NCBI RefSeq assembly: GCF_003602095.1
Contig: NZ_RAHH01000006.1
Span: forward strand, 1 to 64,000
Source: Rahnella woolbedingensis
GTDB taxonomy: Bacteria > Pseudomonadota > Gammaproteobacteria > Enterobacterales > Enterobacteriaceae
Direction: 5' to 3'
Length of the DNA stretch: 64,000 nucleotides
In this document: positions 52,560 through 61,403 of the stretch, piece after piece
Position numbering within the stretch: position 1 is the stretch's first letter
How the letters are laid out: each line of letters opens with the position of its first letter
Made by a program: the position numbers and the translations under genes
The notes under the pieces: generated by a model
Told to the model about the DNA's origin: nothing
Seen by the model: the letters and a program-made list of their open reading frames with translations, nothing else
The model's database searches: none

Positions 52560-52819
52560 TGCCAACGCTGCGTAGGCTATCAAAATCGAAACTGGTTGAT
52601 GTCAACGATACTCTGATTCAAGCCACTGTGAAGATTGATGACGGTTGCGACTGGACAGCGTGGAATGCCTGGAAGATGAGGGAAAAGTATCGAATGCGTA
52701 ACGGAATCTATGAGCCAGAACCGCCGCGGCCACGAGTAGCGCCAGTGAAAATTGAGCCAATTAAGAAGCCCCGGAAACGGGGTTATAGGGTAGTCCAGAA
52801 AGCGATAGGAGCTGTGTAA
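52559..52819 (+). CDS. Small basic early protein, unknown
   Basis: 86 residues from ATG 52559, with GGAGG ten bases upstream (a TTG at 52556 is also in frame). Pro/Arg/Lys-rich C-terminal part (EPPRPRVAPVKIEPIKKPRK). Possibly nucleic-acid binding. Immediately before the excisionase-like gene. Confidence 0.65.
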   Translation: MPTLRRLSKSKLVDVNDTLIQATVKIDDGCDWTAWNAWKMREKYRMRNGIYEPEPPRPRVAPVKIEPIKKPRKRGYRVVQKAIGAV

Positions 52820-52820
52820 G

Positions 52821-53144
52821 ATGAATACCGCAAACACCAATAATGCAGCCACTGATGAAATCATGCTGACCAGCGATGTTTTATCTCGCTACAAGATTTC
52901 ACGCAGCACTCTTTACTTCTGGAGCACGCCAGAGAGAATGCCAGCAAGCTTTAAGCGCCCCTTCCCACTGCCTGCCATTGGCGGTAGCCCGAAGCGCTGG
53001 AGAACATCAGATGTGCTGAAGTGGGAGCAAGAAGTTAATGCGGCGCCAGTGGCCGACCAACAACTTTCTCCAGATGTTCAAGCCACACAGTCAGCCACTG
53101 GTGCTGATCTGCCAGGTAGTCATGAAGGTTATAACGAGCCATAA
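52821..53144 (+). CDS. Excisionase / AlpA-like DNA-binding protein
   Basis: 107 residues. Winged-helix/AlpA-type motif: LTSDVLSRYKISRSTLYFWS, followed by FPLPAIGGSPKRWRTSDVLK, typical of MerR-like phage Xis/AlpA proteins that bend att DNA and set integrase direction. The last 110 bases are antisense to the end of the integrase gene. Confidence 0.8.
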   Translation: MNTANTNNAATDEIMLTSDVLSRYKISRSTLYFWSTPERMPASFKRPFPLPAIGGSPKRWRTSDVLKWEQEVNAAPVADQQLSPDVQATQSATGADLPGSHEGYNEP

Positions 53145-54225
53145 CGCCCCCCATCTGGTGGCCGAGTAGCTTCTCGATAACGTGGGGCGGCGCGCCGAGT
53201 TCTGAAAGGCGTGTCGCAACCGTTCTCCTCAAATCATGAAGAGACCAATTCTTCATTCCAGTTTTACTGATCACCTGAGCGGAGTACGCCGCTATTCTTG
53301 GCTGCGCTGGTGGCTTATCTTCACGATTTTTAAAGTGAGGTGGAGTCAGCACATGCTTCGTGACCGAAAATTTCTGGTGTTCTTTCAAGAGTTGAGCAGC
53401 ACTCTCCGGCAGCGCCCGGCGCACTGTCCGCCCGGTCTTATACTCACTGGCTGGCACGGTCCACGTCTTCTCTTTGTAATCGAACCATTCCCATTTTGCC
53501 GTTCGTATCTCAGTACTCCGGCAACCTGTCATCAGTAAAAAGCGGATCACCAACTGCTGTGATGATGGCATATCGTCCAGGGAATCCCACAGTACTTTTA
53601 TCTCGTCATCGGACAGCTTTCTATCTTTCATCGCCGCGGTTAAGCCAACGTCAGAGCGACGTAATGATTCGATAGGGTTGACCTCAATAACGTCACGATT
53701 TGAACAGAATCGAAACGCACGCTGCATTAAGCCCAGCACCTCACCAGTAACAACACGGCGCCCCATTTTATCGAACAGGCTTAGCCAGTGGGATTTTGTG
53801 GTCTGGTTAACTATCATATTGCCGAGCACAGGTTTGACGTGGTTTTCAAAATTCAGTCGGTTAGCCCTTATTTTGACTATGCCCTCCGGTTTGCAGTAGT
53901 GCTCCTCCCAGTAATTGAAGGCGTCTTCTACCGTGTAAGCATCAACCTTTTGTTGTCTTTCCAGTTTTACTTGTCGGCGCGGATCGTACCCTTCATTTAT
54001 CCACGTGCGAAATTGCTGTCTACGTTCCCTTGCTTGAGACAGTGTTATAGAAGGATAATCACCTATGCTTAACTGTACTGGCTTCTCTTCCCAGCGGTAG
54101 CGATAGAAAAATGTTACACCACCGGAAACTGAAAGCCTGACGTTCAGTCCGTGTGCATCAGAGATTACCTCTACTTTGTCTCGGCGCTTTCCAAGTGACT
54201 TTCTGAGTTTGGTATCTGTAAGCAA
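53035..54225 (-). CDS. int: Tyrosine-recombinase integrase (DUF4102-type)
   Basis: About 396 residues when started at TTG 54225 (GGGAG eight bases upstream); the ATG at 54285 would add 20 residues without family similarity. N-terminal DUF4102-like arm domain (MLTDTKLRKSLGKRRDKVEV), core-binding domain, catalytic domain with Arg236 (GCRSTEIR), Lys263 (EYKTGRT), His330/Arg333 (SLHDLRRT), His356 (LLGHQ) and Tyr365 (ARYNLHDY). Catalyses integration at the sapB-sapC junction. Next to attR. Confidence 0.95.
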   Translation of the reverse strand: MLTDTKLRKSLGKRRDKVEVISDAHGLNVRLSVSGGVTFFYRYRWEEKPVQLSIGDYPSITLSQARERRQQFRTWINEGYDPRRQVKLERQQKVDAYTVEDAFNYWEEHYCKPEGIVKIRANRLNFENHVKPVLGNMIVNQTTKSHWLSLFDKMGRRVVTGEVLGLMQRAFRFCSNRDVIEVNPIESLRRSDVGLTAAMKDRKLSDDEIKVLWDSLDDMPSSQQLVIRFLLMTGCRSTEIRTAKWEWFDYKEKTWTVPASEYKTGRTVRRALPESAAQLLKEHQKFSVTKHVLTPPHFKNREDKPPAQPRIAAYSAQVISKTGMKNWSLHDLRRTVATRLSELGAPPHVIEKLLGHQMGGVMARYNLHDYLADQHQWLTVWLEHLEKVVGRPLAPH

Positions 54226-54226
54226 T

Positions 54227-54263
54227 GTGTACACTCCCGTTTCATATACACAAGAGTGTACAC
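54227..54263. repeat. Inverted repeat in the integrase leader (possible arm or operator site)
   Basis: GTGTACACTC (54227-54236) and GAGTGTACAC (54254-54263) form a 10-bp perfect inverted repeat with a 17-base spacer overlapping the int start. Both arms contain TGTACAC, which also occurs at 15050-15056 beside attL. Confidence 0.6.
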
Positions 54264-54275
54264 AAAAGTCACAAA

Positions 54276-54305
54276 TTGAAGCCACACAAACTAAAGCACG
54301 ATAAA
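54276..54305 (+). promoter_or_regulatory. Possible outward promoter toward sapC
   Basis: TTGAAG (54276-54281), 18-base spacer, GATAAA (54300-54305), each 4 of 6 to consensus. A transcript would start near 54312, before the mini-gene. Weak by sequence only. Confidence 0.35.
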
Positions 54306-54341
54306 GCGTAATGAAGCATTATTTGGACTTAAGGTAATGAT

Positions 54342-54413
54342 ATGAAAGTTAAAAATAAATCAAAGCAAACCACAAGACAGAGAATTGAAGTGAAAGCATA
54401 TGCCCTTCGATAA
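54342..54413 (+). CDS. 23-codon attR leader peptide overlapping sapC (sapB-end mimic)
   Basis: ATG at 54342 with TAAGG seven bases upstream; basic peptide of 23 residues beginning [11 protein letters not shown] and ending KAYALR. The last four codons and stop are the same as those of sapB, because they lie in the 14-bp core plus the native A. The stop sits inside the sapC start region (sapC ATG at 54400), giving a 14-base overlap as in the native operon. In the host the sapC ribosome-binding site AAGGA lies inside sapB; at attR it is lost, so this ORF may restore translational coupling (inference). Excised attP would end TAG. Confidence 0.65.
   Translation: MKVKNKSKQTTRQRIEVKAYALR
54399..54412 (+). 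repeat. attR core (sapC side)
   Basis: Right copy of the 14-bp direct repeat TATGCCCTTCGATA. It contains the sapC start codon, so insertion leaves sapC coding sequence complete. Confidence 0.95.
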
Positions 54414-55290
54414 TGTATACCGCGAAAAACAGGCACCGAGTCCGCTGCGCCATACGTGGGGGATTTTCTATCGCGACACGCTGTCGATGATCGGCTTCTA
54501 CGGCGTGCTCGGGCTGCTGCTGTTATGCGTTTTTGGCCATCTGCTGGCGCCTTACGCACTCGACCAGCAATTCCTCGGCTACCAGTTGCTGCCACCTTCA
54601 TGGTCGCGCTACGGTAACGTTTCTTTTTTCCTCGGCACGGACGACCTGGGACGAGATTTACTCAGCCGGATGTTAACCGGCGCGGCACCGACCATTGGTG
54701 GTGCGCTGGTGATAACCCTCGCGGCCTCTGTGTGTGGCGTGATTATCGGCGTACTGGCGGGGATCACCCGCGGGCTGAAATCAGCCATTCTTAACCACAT
54801 TCTGGATACGCTGCTTTCGATCCCTTCCCTGCTGCTGGCGATTGTTGTGGTGGCCTTTATTGGCCCGAAACTCGAGCACGCGATGCTGGCCGTCTGGCTG
54901 GCACTGTTGCCACGCATTTCGCGCACCATTTACAGCGCAGTGCACGACGAGCTGGAAAAAGAATATGTGGTTGCAGTTCGCCTCGACGGCGCCTCGACCT
55001 GGCAAATTCTGCGTTATGCCGTATTGCCGAATATCGTCGCGGTGCTGGCAACAGAATTTACCCGCGCCTTATCGATGGCGATTCTGGATATCGCGGCATT
55101 GGGCTTTCTGGATTTGGGCGCGCAACTCCCCTCGCCGGAATGGGGAGCGATGCTCGGTGATTCGCTGGAGCTGGTGTATGTCGCACCGTGGACCGTCATG
55201 CTGCCGGGTGCCGCCATTCTTATCAGCGTTTTGCTGATAAATCTGCTGGGTGACGGTGTGCGCCGGGCAATTAATGCGGGAGTGGAATAA
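54400..55290 (+). CDS. sapC: SapC, inner-membrane permease
   Basis: 296-residue ABC permease with a cytosolic N-terminal region ([20 protein letters not shown]), about six membrane segments and a permease coupling motif near 190 ([19 protein letters not shown]). The first codons lie in the phage core; the coding sequence is unbroken. Its natural leader is gone, replaced by phage DNA. Overlaps sapD by one base. Confidence 0.96.
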   Translation: MPFDNVYREKQAPSPLRHTWGIFYRDTLSMIGFYGVLGLLLLCVFGHLLAPYALDQQFLGYQLLPPSWSRYGNVSFFLGTDDLGRDLLSRMLTGAAPTIGGALVITLAASVCGVIIGVLAGITRGLKSAILNHILDTLLSIPSLLLAIVVVAFIGPKLEHAMLAVWLALLPRISRTIYSAVHDELEKEYVVAVRLDGASTWQILRYAVLPNIVAVLATEFTRALSMAILDIAALGFLDLGAQLPSPEWGAMLGDSLELVYVAPWTVMLPGAAILISVLLINLLGDGVRRAINAGVE

Positions 55291-56282
55291 TGCCGTTACT
55301 CGATATCCGCAATCTGACCATTGAATTTATGACCGCCGACGGGCCAGTCAAAGCCGTTGACCGCGTCAGCATGACGCTGAATGCCGGTGAAATCCGCGGA
55401 CTGGTGGGCGAGTCCGGGTCAGGTAAAAGTCTGATTGCCAAGGCGATTTGCGGCGTCACCAAAGACAACTGGCGCGTGACGGCAGACCGTATGCGCTTTG
55501 ATAACATCGATTTGTTGCAGCTGACGCCACGCGAGCGGCGCAAACTGGTCGGGCAAAACGTGTCGATGATTTTTCAGGAGCCGCAATCCTGTCTCGATCC
55601 TTCTGAAAGTATTGGCCGCCAGCTGATTCAGGCCATTCCCGGCTGGACCTATAAAGGCCGCTGGTATCAGCGCTGGAAATGGCGGAAAAAACGCGCCATT
55701 GAGCTGCTGCACCGCGTCGGGATTAAAGATCACAAAGACATCATGGCCAGTTATCCGTACGAACTGACCGAAGGTGAATGTCAGAAGGTGATGATCGCCA
55801 TCGCGCTGGCCAATCAGCCGCGTCTGCTGATTGCCGATGAGCCGACCAACGCGATGGAACCGACGACACAGGCGCAGATTTTCCGCCTGCTGGCACGACT
55901 GAATCAGAATAATAACACCACGATTTTGCTGATCAGCCACGACCTGCAAATGATGAGCAAATGGGCCAACCGCATTAACGTATTGTATTGCGGTCAGACT
56001 GTTGAGAGCGCCGTGTGTGAAGACCTGCTTGCCGCACCGCATCATCCTTACACACAGGCGCTGATCCGCGCGATGCCTGATTTTGGCCGTTCATTGCCGC
56101 ATAAAAGCCGTCTGAATACGCTGCCGGGGGCAATTCCTTCACTGGAACATCTGCCGATCGGCTGCCGTTTGGGGCCGCGCTGCCCTTACGCACAGAAAAA
56201 ATGCATCGAGACGCCACGCCTGCGTCTGGCTAAAACGCACGCTTACGCCTGCCACTTCCCGCTGAACATGGAGGAGCAATAA
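55290..56282 (+). CDS. sapD: SapD, ATP-binding subunit
   Basis: 330 residues, OppD-like ATPase. Walker [10 protein letters not shown] near 40, Walker [13 protein letters not shown] near 180, and C-terminal Cys cluster ([20 protein letters not shown]) of oligopeptide ATPases. The signature reads LTEGECQK, an unusual form typical of SapD. In E. coli SapD (TrkE) also supports Trk potassium uptake. Overlaps sapC and sapF by one base each. Confidence 0.97.
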   Translation: MPLLDIRNLTIEFMTADGPVKAVDRVSMTLNAGEIRGLVGESGSGKSLIAKAICGVTKDNWRVTADRMRFDNIDLLQLTPRERRKLVGQNVSMIFQEPQSCLDPSESIGRQLIQAIPGWTYKGRWYQRWKWRKKRAIELLHRVGIKDHKDIMASYPYELTEGECQKVMIAIALANQPRLLIADEPTNAMEPTTQAQIFRLLARLNQNNNTTILLISHDLQMMSKWANRINVLYCGQTVESAVCEDLLAAPHHPYTQALIRAMPDFGRSLPHKSRLNTLPGAIPSLEHLPIGCRLGPRCPYAQKKCIETPRLRLAKTHAYACHFPLNMEEQ

Positions 56283-57091
56283 TGGGCGAAACCCTGCTCG
56301 AAGTCCGTAATCTGAGCAAAACGTTCCGTTATCGCACCGGACTGTTCCGCAAGATGAATCTGGATGCGGTGAAACCGGTCAGCTTTACGCTGCGTGAAAA
56401 ACAAACGCTGGCGATCATCGGTGAAAACGGTTCAGGTAAATCGACACTGGCTAAAATGCTTTCCGGGATGGTTGAACCGAGCGGCGGCGAAATCCTGATT
56501 GACGAACATCCTCTGGAATTTCGCGATTATCGTTTCCGCAGTCAGCAAATCCGTATGATTTTTCAGGATCCGAGCACCTCACTTAATCCCCGTCAGCGCA
56601 TCGGTCAGTTGCTGGAAGCGCCTTTGCGCCTTAACGGCGAAATGGACGCGCAGCAGCGTGAACAACGCATCAACCAGACACTGCGGCTGGTCGGTATGCT
56701 GCCGGATCATGCAAACTATTACCCGCACATGCTGGCATCCGGTCAGAAACAGCGTGTTGCACTGGCGCGGGCACTGATCCTGCAACCCAAAGTGATCATA
56801 GCCGATGAGGCGCTGGCCTCTCTGGATATGTCCATGCGTTCGCAAATCATCAATATGATGCTCGAATTACAGGAAAAACAGGGGATTTCATACATCTACG
56901 TGACACAACATCTTGGCATGATGAAGCACATCAGTGATCAGGTTTTGGTGATGCATGAAGGTGAAGTCGTCGAGCGTGGCAATACCGCTGAAGTGCTGGC
57001 AGCGCCTCTGCATGACCTCACGAAAAGGCTGATCTCAAGTCATTTCGGTGAAGCCCTCACGGCAGACGCCTGGCGTCGCGACGGCAATTAG
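56282..57091 (+). CDS. sapF: SapF, ATP-binding subunit
   Basis: 269 residues, OppF-like ATPase: Walker A GENGSGKST near 46, signature ASGQKQRVALA near 155, Walker B VIIADEALASLD near 172. Short C-terminus. Pairs with SapD. Ends the operon before a terminator. SapBCDF is also known in E. coli as a putrescine exporter. Confidence 0.97.
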   Translation: MGETLLEVRNLSKTFRYRTGLFRKMNLDAVKPVSFTLREKQTLAIIGENGSGKSTLAKMLSGMVEPSGGEILIDEHPLEFRDYRFRSQQIRMIFQDPSTSLNPRQRIGQLLEAPLRLNGEMDAQQREQRINQTLRLVGMLPDHANYYPHMLASGQKQRVALARALILQPKVIIADEALASLDMSMRSQIINMMLELQEKQGISYIYVTQHLGMMKHISDQVLVMHEGEVVERGNTAEVLAAPLHDLTKRLISSHFGEALTADAWRRDGN

Positions 57092-57129
57092 CGCGGCGTT
57101 AAACTGGCGGTTCATAAGCTGAATATATA

Positions 57130-57161
57130 AACGGTGCCTTAAAACAGGCACCGTTTTTTAT
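57130..57161 (+). terminator. Terminator of the sap operon
   Basis: AACGGTGCC/GGCACCGTT stem with 8-base loop and T-run, 40 bases after sapF. Confidence 0.92.
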
Positions 57162-57346
57162 CTCTGCAATCGGGGATATTGCCGATGAAATTCGCGACCA
57201 AACCCGTTCCTCTGGCATATCTGCCGTTTTCTATTCCTTTTAGCTATGATTTATCGCTTAACATTATTTTATATCGACACCAGTATCGGCAAGGATAGGG
57301 TCTGATAATTTGCCTGGATGCCAGGCTTGAAGCAAAGGACCCGTTC

Positions 57347-58549
57347 ATGGAACAACAACGCAAGGCCGCACACAGCGGCTGGTATCATGAAACACAATCC
57401 AGCCAGTATGGTCACCTGCCGCTTGATCCCCATGCTGCGTTAGTTCAGGATCGCTTTCTGCTCGGGTTGGATATGCAGCTTGATCCGACACTTCGCCAGC
57501 TGTTCAACGAACGTCAGAAACTTCTGCGTGCTTCCCGCGCTTGCTACGAAGTCCTTTTCCCGGAGAATCTCGTCGTATCGCGTACCGAGACGCTTTCCTT
57601 ATATGACCGTCTCAGCAGCGCGCTGACCGTCGCGCAGGTGACCGGCGTACAATCACTTTGTAGCCACTACGCCGCCCGCCTCGCCCCGCTCTCCAGCCCT
57701 GATGCCTCCCGCGAAAGTAACATCCGCCAGACTCACATCACACAGTTCGCCCGCTTACTCGCCACACAGCCCACGCTTATCACCCCGCCGATGCTGGATC
57801 AGCTTTACGGAGTAGGATTCAGCACGCGGGATATCGTGACGCTCACGCAACTGGTAGGTTTTGTCAGTTATCAGGCGCGTATTCTGGCCGTGCTGAATGG
57901 TTTGCGCGGACGTGCAGCGGCGGTACTCCCCGGCTTCCCGGCACCGGAAGGCTGCGAGCAGAAAGGGTTTTCTCTGGCCATGTTGCAATGGAAATCAAGG
58001 CTGGCGGAAGTCGCACCGGAAACCGCCAGCCGTCATCAGCAGGATGTTCTGGATTTAATCGCCCCGGATGCGCGCTCTTCATCGTTTTATACTCTGCTGG
58101 TACATGACGCCGATGCGCTGAGCGAATTCTCTGCCGTCTTTAATCATGTGATGCAGGCAGGTGAGCGCCCGAAAGCCGCATGGCGTGAACTGTCGGCAGT
58201 GGCAACCTCACAGTTAAATGGCTGTCTTTATTGCGCAGGGATCCACGGACGGCTCTATCTCGAAGCCGGTGGCAACGAAACCATTATCGCCTCATTGTTT
58301 GAAGATAATCTTCGTGATGATGCGGTAGATGTGCTGTCGAAAACGCTGTCTGACAGAAAAGAAACCGCATTGCTGGACACGGTGATCACACTGACACGCA
58401 CACCGGAACGTTTTGACGCCCGCCAGTTGCACGGATTATCAGATGCCGGATATTCGGCAACACAATCTCTGGATATCCTGCTCACAGCCGCGCTGTTCAG
58501 TTGGTCAAACCGCCTGATCCAGACGCTGGGAGATACGCTTAACCGCTGA
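57347..58549 (+). CDS. CMD (carboxymuconolactone decarboxylase / AhpD-like) protein
   Basis: 400 residues with two CMD-like helical domains. The second has a CxxC core GCLYCAGIHG near residue 295, as in AhpD-type peroxidase cofactors; the first lacks it. Resembles the 'CMD domain protein' (Avi_7170-type) family, sometimes near peroxidase or flavin genes. AAAGGA precedes the start. Possible thiol-dependent peroxide role; substrate unknown. Monocistronic. Confidence 0.85.
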   Translation: MEQQRKAAHSGWYHETQSSQYGHLPLDPHAALVQDRFLLGLDMQLDPTLRQLFNERQKLLRASRACYEVLFPENLVVSRTETLSLYDRLSSALTVAQVTGVQSLCSHYAARLAPLSSPDASRESNIRQTHITQFARLLATQPTLITPPMLDQLYGVGFSTRDIVTLTQLVGFVSYQARILAVLNGLRGRAAAVLPGFPAPEGCEQKGFSLAMLQWKSRLAEVAPETASRHQQDVLDLIAPDARSSSFYTLLVHDADALSEFSAVFNHVMQAGERPKAAWRELSAVATSQLNGCLYCAGIHGRLYLEAGGNETIIASLFEDNLRDDAVDVLSKTLSDRKETALLDTVITLTRTPERFDARQLHGLSDAGYSATQSLDILLTAALFSWSNRLIQTLGDTLNR

Positions 58550-59132
58550 GATAACGCCGCAATTCTCTTCATGCTACTCCCTCTCTTTCCGGCAGGATAA
58601 TCGCCTGCCGGATAGGTCAAATGTAAATGACCCCGCCTCCTAACCGCCATAAGTCGTACTAATCTTATTTTCAACCGGAAATTTAGTGTTAAAACGAGAT
58701 GCAGATCACACTAGACTATGCATCGTTCTGGATACCTTTGCCGCGTTGTTTTTCCGTTTCAGAAAACCCCGCAGATAGCCCATTATTGCAGACGTATTCA
58801 CTGTTTATTCATTATTTAACGGACGAATAAACCAGCTAATACTTTTTCAGAAAAACAATAACAAATCCACATTGTGGATTATTATTTATACAACATATTC
58901 ACATTCTCTATTTTGAAAACATAAACGTTAATTCTGCATAACATTTCGAACACAGTTTAATCAGGCCGGATAAGTTAAATGTAACGGTATATGTCAAACT
59001 CCTTGCCTCATTTACGCAGATAGTGAACATTACTTCCCGTCATCCCATCTTATAACAATGCAAAGGGTGCTTATTTCGCGCCACTTATGCGTTTCTGCTC
59101 TATACAGGCAGAAGGAATAAACAGAGGTACGA
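58550..59132. other. Long AT-rich upstream region of dtpA
   Basis: About 580 bases without a gene. Holds a 17-bp perfect palindrome (AATCCACATTGTGGATT, 58864-58880) and a one-sided CRP-like element (TGTGA on the minus strand at 58710-58706). The dtpA promoter should lie near 59060-59100. dtpA is OmpR/EnvZ-controlled in E. coli. Confidence 0.5.
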
Positions 59133-60647
59133 GTGTCAACTGCAAACAAAACACCAAACAATGAAAGCGTGAGTCTGAACGCCTTCAAACAGCCAAAAGC
59201 GTTTTACCTGATCTTCTCCATCGAATTGTGGGAACGTTTCGGTTATTACGGCCTGCAAGGGATCATGGCGGTTTACCTGGTCAAAATGCTTGGCCTGAGT
59301 GAAGCTGACTCCATTACCCTGTTCTCCTCTTTCAGCGCGCTGGTTTACGGTTTCGTTGCCATCGGCGGCTGGTTAGGCGATAAAGTTCTGGGCTCAAAAC
59401 GCGTCATCGTGCTCGGCGCGATTGTTCTGGCGTTAGGTTATTCCTTCGTTGCCTATTCCGGCCACGAGGTGTTCTGGGTTTATCTGGGTATGGCGACAAT
59501 CGCCGTCGGCAGTGGCTTGTTCAAAGCAAATCCATCCTCATTGCTTTCTACCTGCTACGAAAAAGATGACCCGCGTCTTGATGGCGCATTCACCATGTAT
59601 TACATGTCCGTTAACATCGGCTCATTCTTCTCCATGCTGGCAACCCCATGGCTTGCCGCGCAGTATGGCTGGAGCGTCGCGTTCTCTCTGAGCGTTGTCG
59701 GTATGCTGATCACCATCGTGAACTTCATGTTCTGCCGCAAATGGGTAAAACGTCAGGGTTCTAAACCAGACTTCTCCCCGTTGCAGTTCAAAAAGCTGCT
59801 GATGGTTCTGGTCGGCGTGGTTGCACTGGTGTTCCTGTCAAGCTGGTTGCTGCATAACCAAACCATCGCACGTATGGTTCTGGGTGTGGTCTCTGTGGGT
59901 ATCATCATTGTCTTTGCGAAAGAAACCTTCGCCATGCATGGCATTGCACGTCGTAAGATGATTGTGGCGTTCATGCTGATGATGGAAGCCGTGGTGTTCT
60001 TCGTGCTGTACAGCCAGATGCCAACTTCCCTGAACTTCTTTGCTATCCACAACGTAGGCCACGACCTGATGGGCATCAGCTTCCAGCCTGAGCAGTTCCA
60101 GGCTCTGAATCCGTTCTGGATCATGGTTGCCAGCCCGATTCTGGCCGCTGTTTACACCAAAGTAGGCGACCGTATGCCTATGCCGCACAAGTTTGCCATT
60201 GGTATGGTGCTGTGTTCAGGTGCGTTCCTGGTGTTGCCGTGGGGTGCAAGCCTGGCCAACGAACAGGGTATCGTTTCTGTTAACTGGCTGGTGCTGAGCT
60301 ACGCGCTGCAAAGTATCGGTGAGCTGATGATTTCTGGTCTGGGTCTGGCGATGGTTGCACAGCTGGTACCACAACGTCTGATGGGCTTCATCATGGGCGC
60401 ATGGTTCCTGACTACCGCAGCCGCTGCGATTATCGCGGGTTACGTGGCGAACCTGACTGCCGTGCCTTCAGAAATCGAAGACGCGCATGCCTCTCTGGCG
60501 ATTTACAGCCACGTGTTCCTGCAGATTGGTATTGCGACCGCGGTGATTGCAGTGCTGATGCTGGTAACTGCATCTAAGCTGCATCGTATGACGCTGGATC
60601 GTGACTCTGACGAGAAGCAACCCGAACTGGCTTCTGCTGCGCAGTAA
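59133..60647 (+). CDS. dtpA: Di/tripeptide proton symporter DtpA (TppB)
   Basis: 504 residues, POT family, about 14 membrane helices. Motif [20 protein letters not shown] near 31-50 holds the ExxER proton site. Starts at GTG 59133 with GAGG upstream; beginning [18 protein letters not shown] matches E. coli DtpA. Takes up di- and tripeptides. Next to the sap operon, also a peptide transport system, though not co-transcribed. Confidence 0.97.
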   Translation: MSTANKTPNNESVSLNAFKQPKAFYLIFSIELWERFGYYGLQGIMAVYLVKMLGLSEADSITLFSSFSALVYGFVAIGGWLGDKVLGSKRVIVLGAIVLALGYSFVAYSGHEVFWVYLGMATIAVGSGLFKANPSSLLSTCYEKDDPRLDGAFTMYYMSVNIGSFFSMLATPWLAAQYGWSVAFSLSVVGMLITIVNFMFCRKWVKRQGSKPDFSPLQFKKLLMVLVGVVALVFLSSWLLHNQTIARMVLGVVSVGIIIVFAKETFAMHGIARRKMIVAFMLMMEAVVFFVLYSQMPTSLNFFAIHNVGHDLMGISFQPEQFQALNPFWIMVASPILAAVYTKVGDRMPMPHKFAIGMVLCSGAFLVLPWGASLANEQGIVSVNWLVLSYALQSIGELMISGLGLAMVAQLVPQRLMGFIMGAWFLTTAAAAIIAGYVANLTAVPSEIEDAHASLAIYSHVFLQIGIATAVIAVLMLVTASKLHRMTLDRDSDEKQPELASAAQ

Positions 60648-60675
60648 GTGTAAAAAGTAGTCATGATGATTGACG

Positions 60676-60702
60676 AACGCCTCCTCCGGGAGGCGTTTTT
60701 TA
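60676..60702 (+). terminator. Terminator of dtpA
   Basis: ACGCCTCC/GGAGGCGT stem, short loop, six T. Confidence 0.93.
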
Positions 60703-60776
60703 TGGCAACGATTTAGCAAAAATATTCATTGTGTTAGGATTGCGTAAGCGAGACTTACGAAAACGGAACAATCCTG

Positions 60777-61331
60777 ATGAGCGAAAATCACAGCCGGTAT
60801 AAACAGTTAACCCGCTATTTATCCGCTGATATTCTTAAGAACAAGAAAGATTTCTCCTGGCGACGGATCCTCATCCGTTGCATAAAACAGCCTCAGCACC
60901 GGTATATTTTCTGGTGGCGTATCGCGAGCTATTTATATTCGACGAACAGTCATTTCTGTAAAGCCCGTGCCCGCAAGATGAACTATTCGTTAATCAGAAA
61001 GTATGGCATCGAGATCATGCTTGGCGCGCAAATTGGCGAAGGAATCAGACTCCCTCATCTGACGGGGATCGTCATCAACCCGCATTGCATCATTGGGCAG
61101 AATGTCCGGATCCGTCAAAACACCACTATCGGCATTAAAGTTGATGAGGGAACAAGACGACTGGTGATTGGCGATAATGTCGATATTGGCGCTAATTGCT
61201 GCATTATCGGCAATGATATTACCATTGGTCACAATGTCACCATTGGTGCGATGTCTTTCATCAATAAAAACATCCCCGACAATGCCGTGTGCTATACCGA
61301 AAAGAGCAACAAGATCATCATCAATACGTAA
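60777..61331 (+). CDS. Hexapeptide-repeat acetyltransferase, serine acetyltransferase-like
   Basis: 184 residues with left-handed beta-helix repeats from about 80 (GAQIGEGIRLPH, NPHCIIGQNVRIRQN, IGDNVDIGANCCIIGN). Type of CysE/capsule sugar O-acetyltransferase. Acetyl-CoA binding expected. N-terminal part is basic. The substrate cannot be told; no sugar operon nearby. Confidence 0.85.
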   Translation: MSENHSRYKQLTRYLSADILKNKKDFSWRRILIRCIKQPQHRYIFWWRIASYLYSTNSHFCKARARKMNYSLIRKYGIEIMLGAQIGEGIRLPHLTGIVINPHCIIGQNVRIRQNTTIGIKVDEGTRRLVIGDNVDIGANCCIIGNDITIGHNVTIGAMSFINKNIPDNAVCYTEKSNKIIINT

Positions 61332-61403
61332 GCCGTCAGCAAACGGAAATTTCGCCTGAACTTTGTAGCCAGACGATTTTTCATGACTTGTTATCCCAAC
61401 TTT

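Larger units (their letters stand above)
14950..54412. mobile_element. Complete temperate contractile-tailed prophage inserted between sapB and sapC
   Basis: About 39.4 kb bounded by a 14-bp perfect direct repeat (TATGCCCTTCGATA). Modules present: integrase and excisionase-like gene next to attR, CI/Cro switch, replication genes with origin, Q antiterminator, lysis cassette, terminase, head, sheath and tube, baseplate, fibre, plus cargo at the attL end. All structural ORFs look intact. The set DUF1073 portal, DUF2213, DUF2184 capsid, DUF4054, DUF3383 sheath, DUF3277 tube, Gp138-type spike and baseplate J is that of small myoviruses. SOS-type repressor cleavage and a LexA-controlled edge operon suggest induction by DNA damage. 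Confidence 0.97.
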
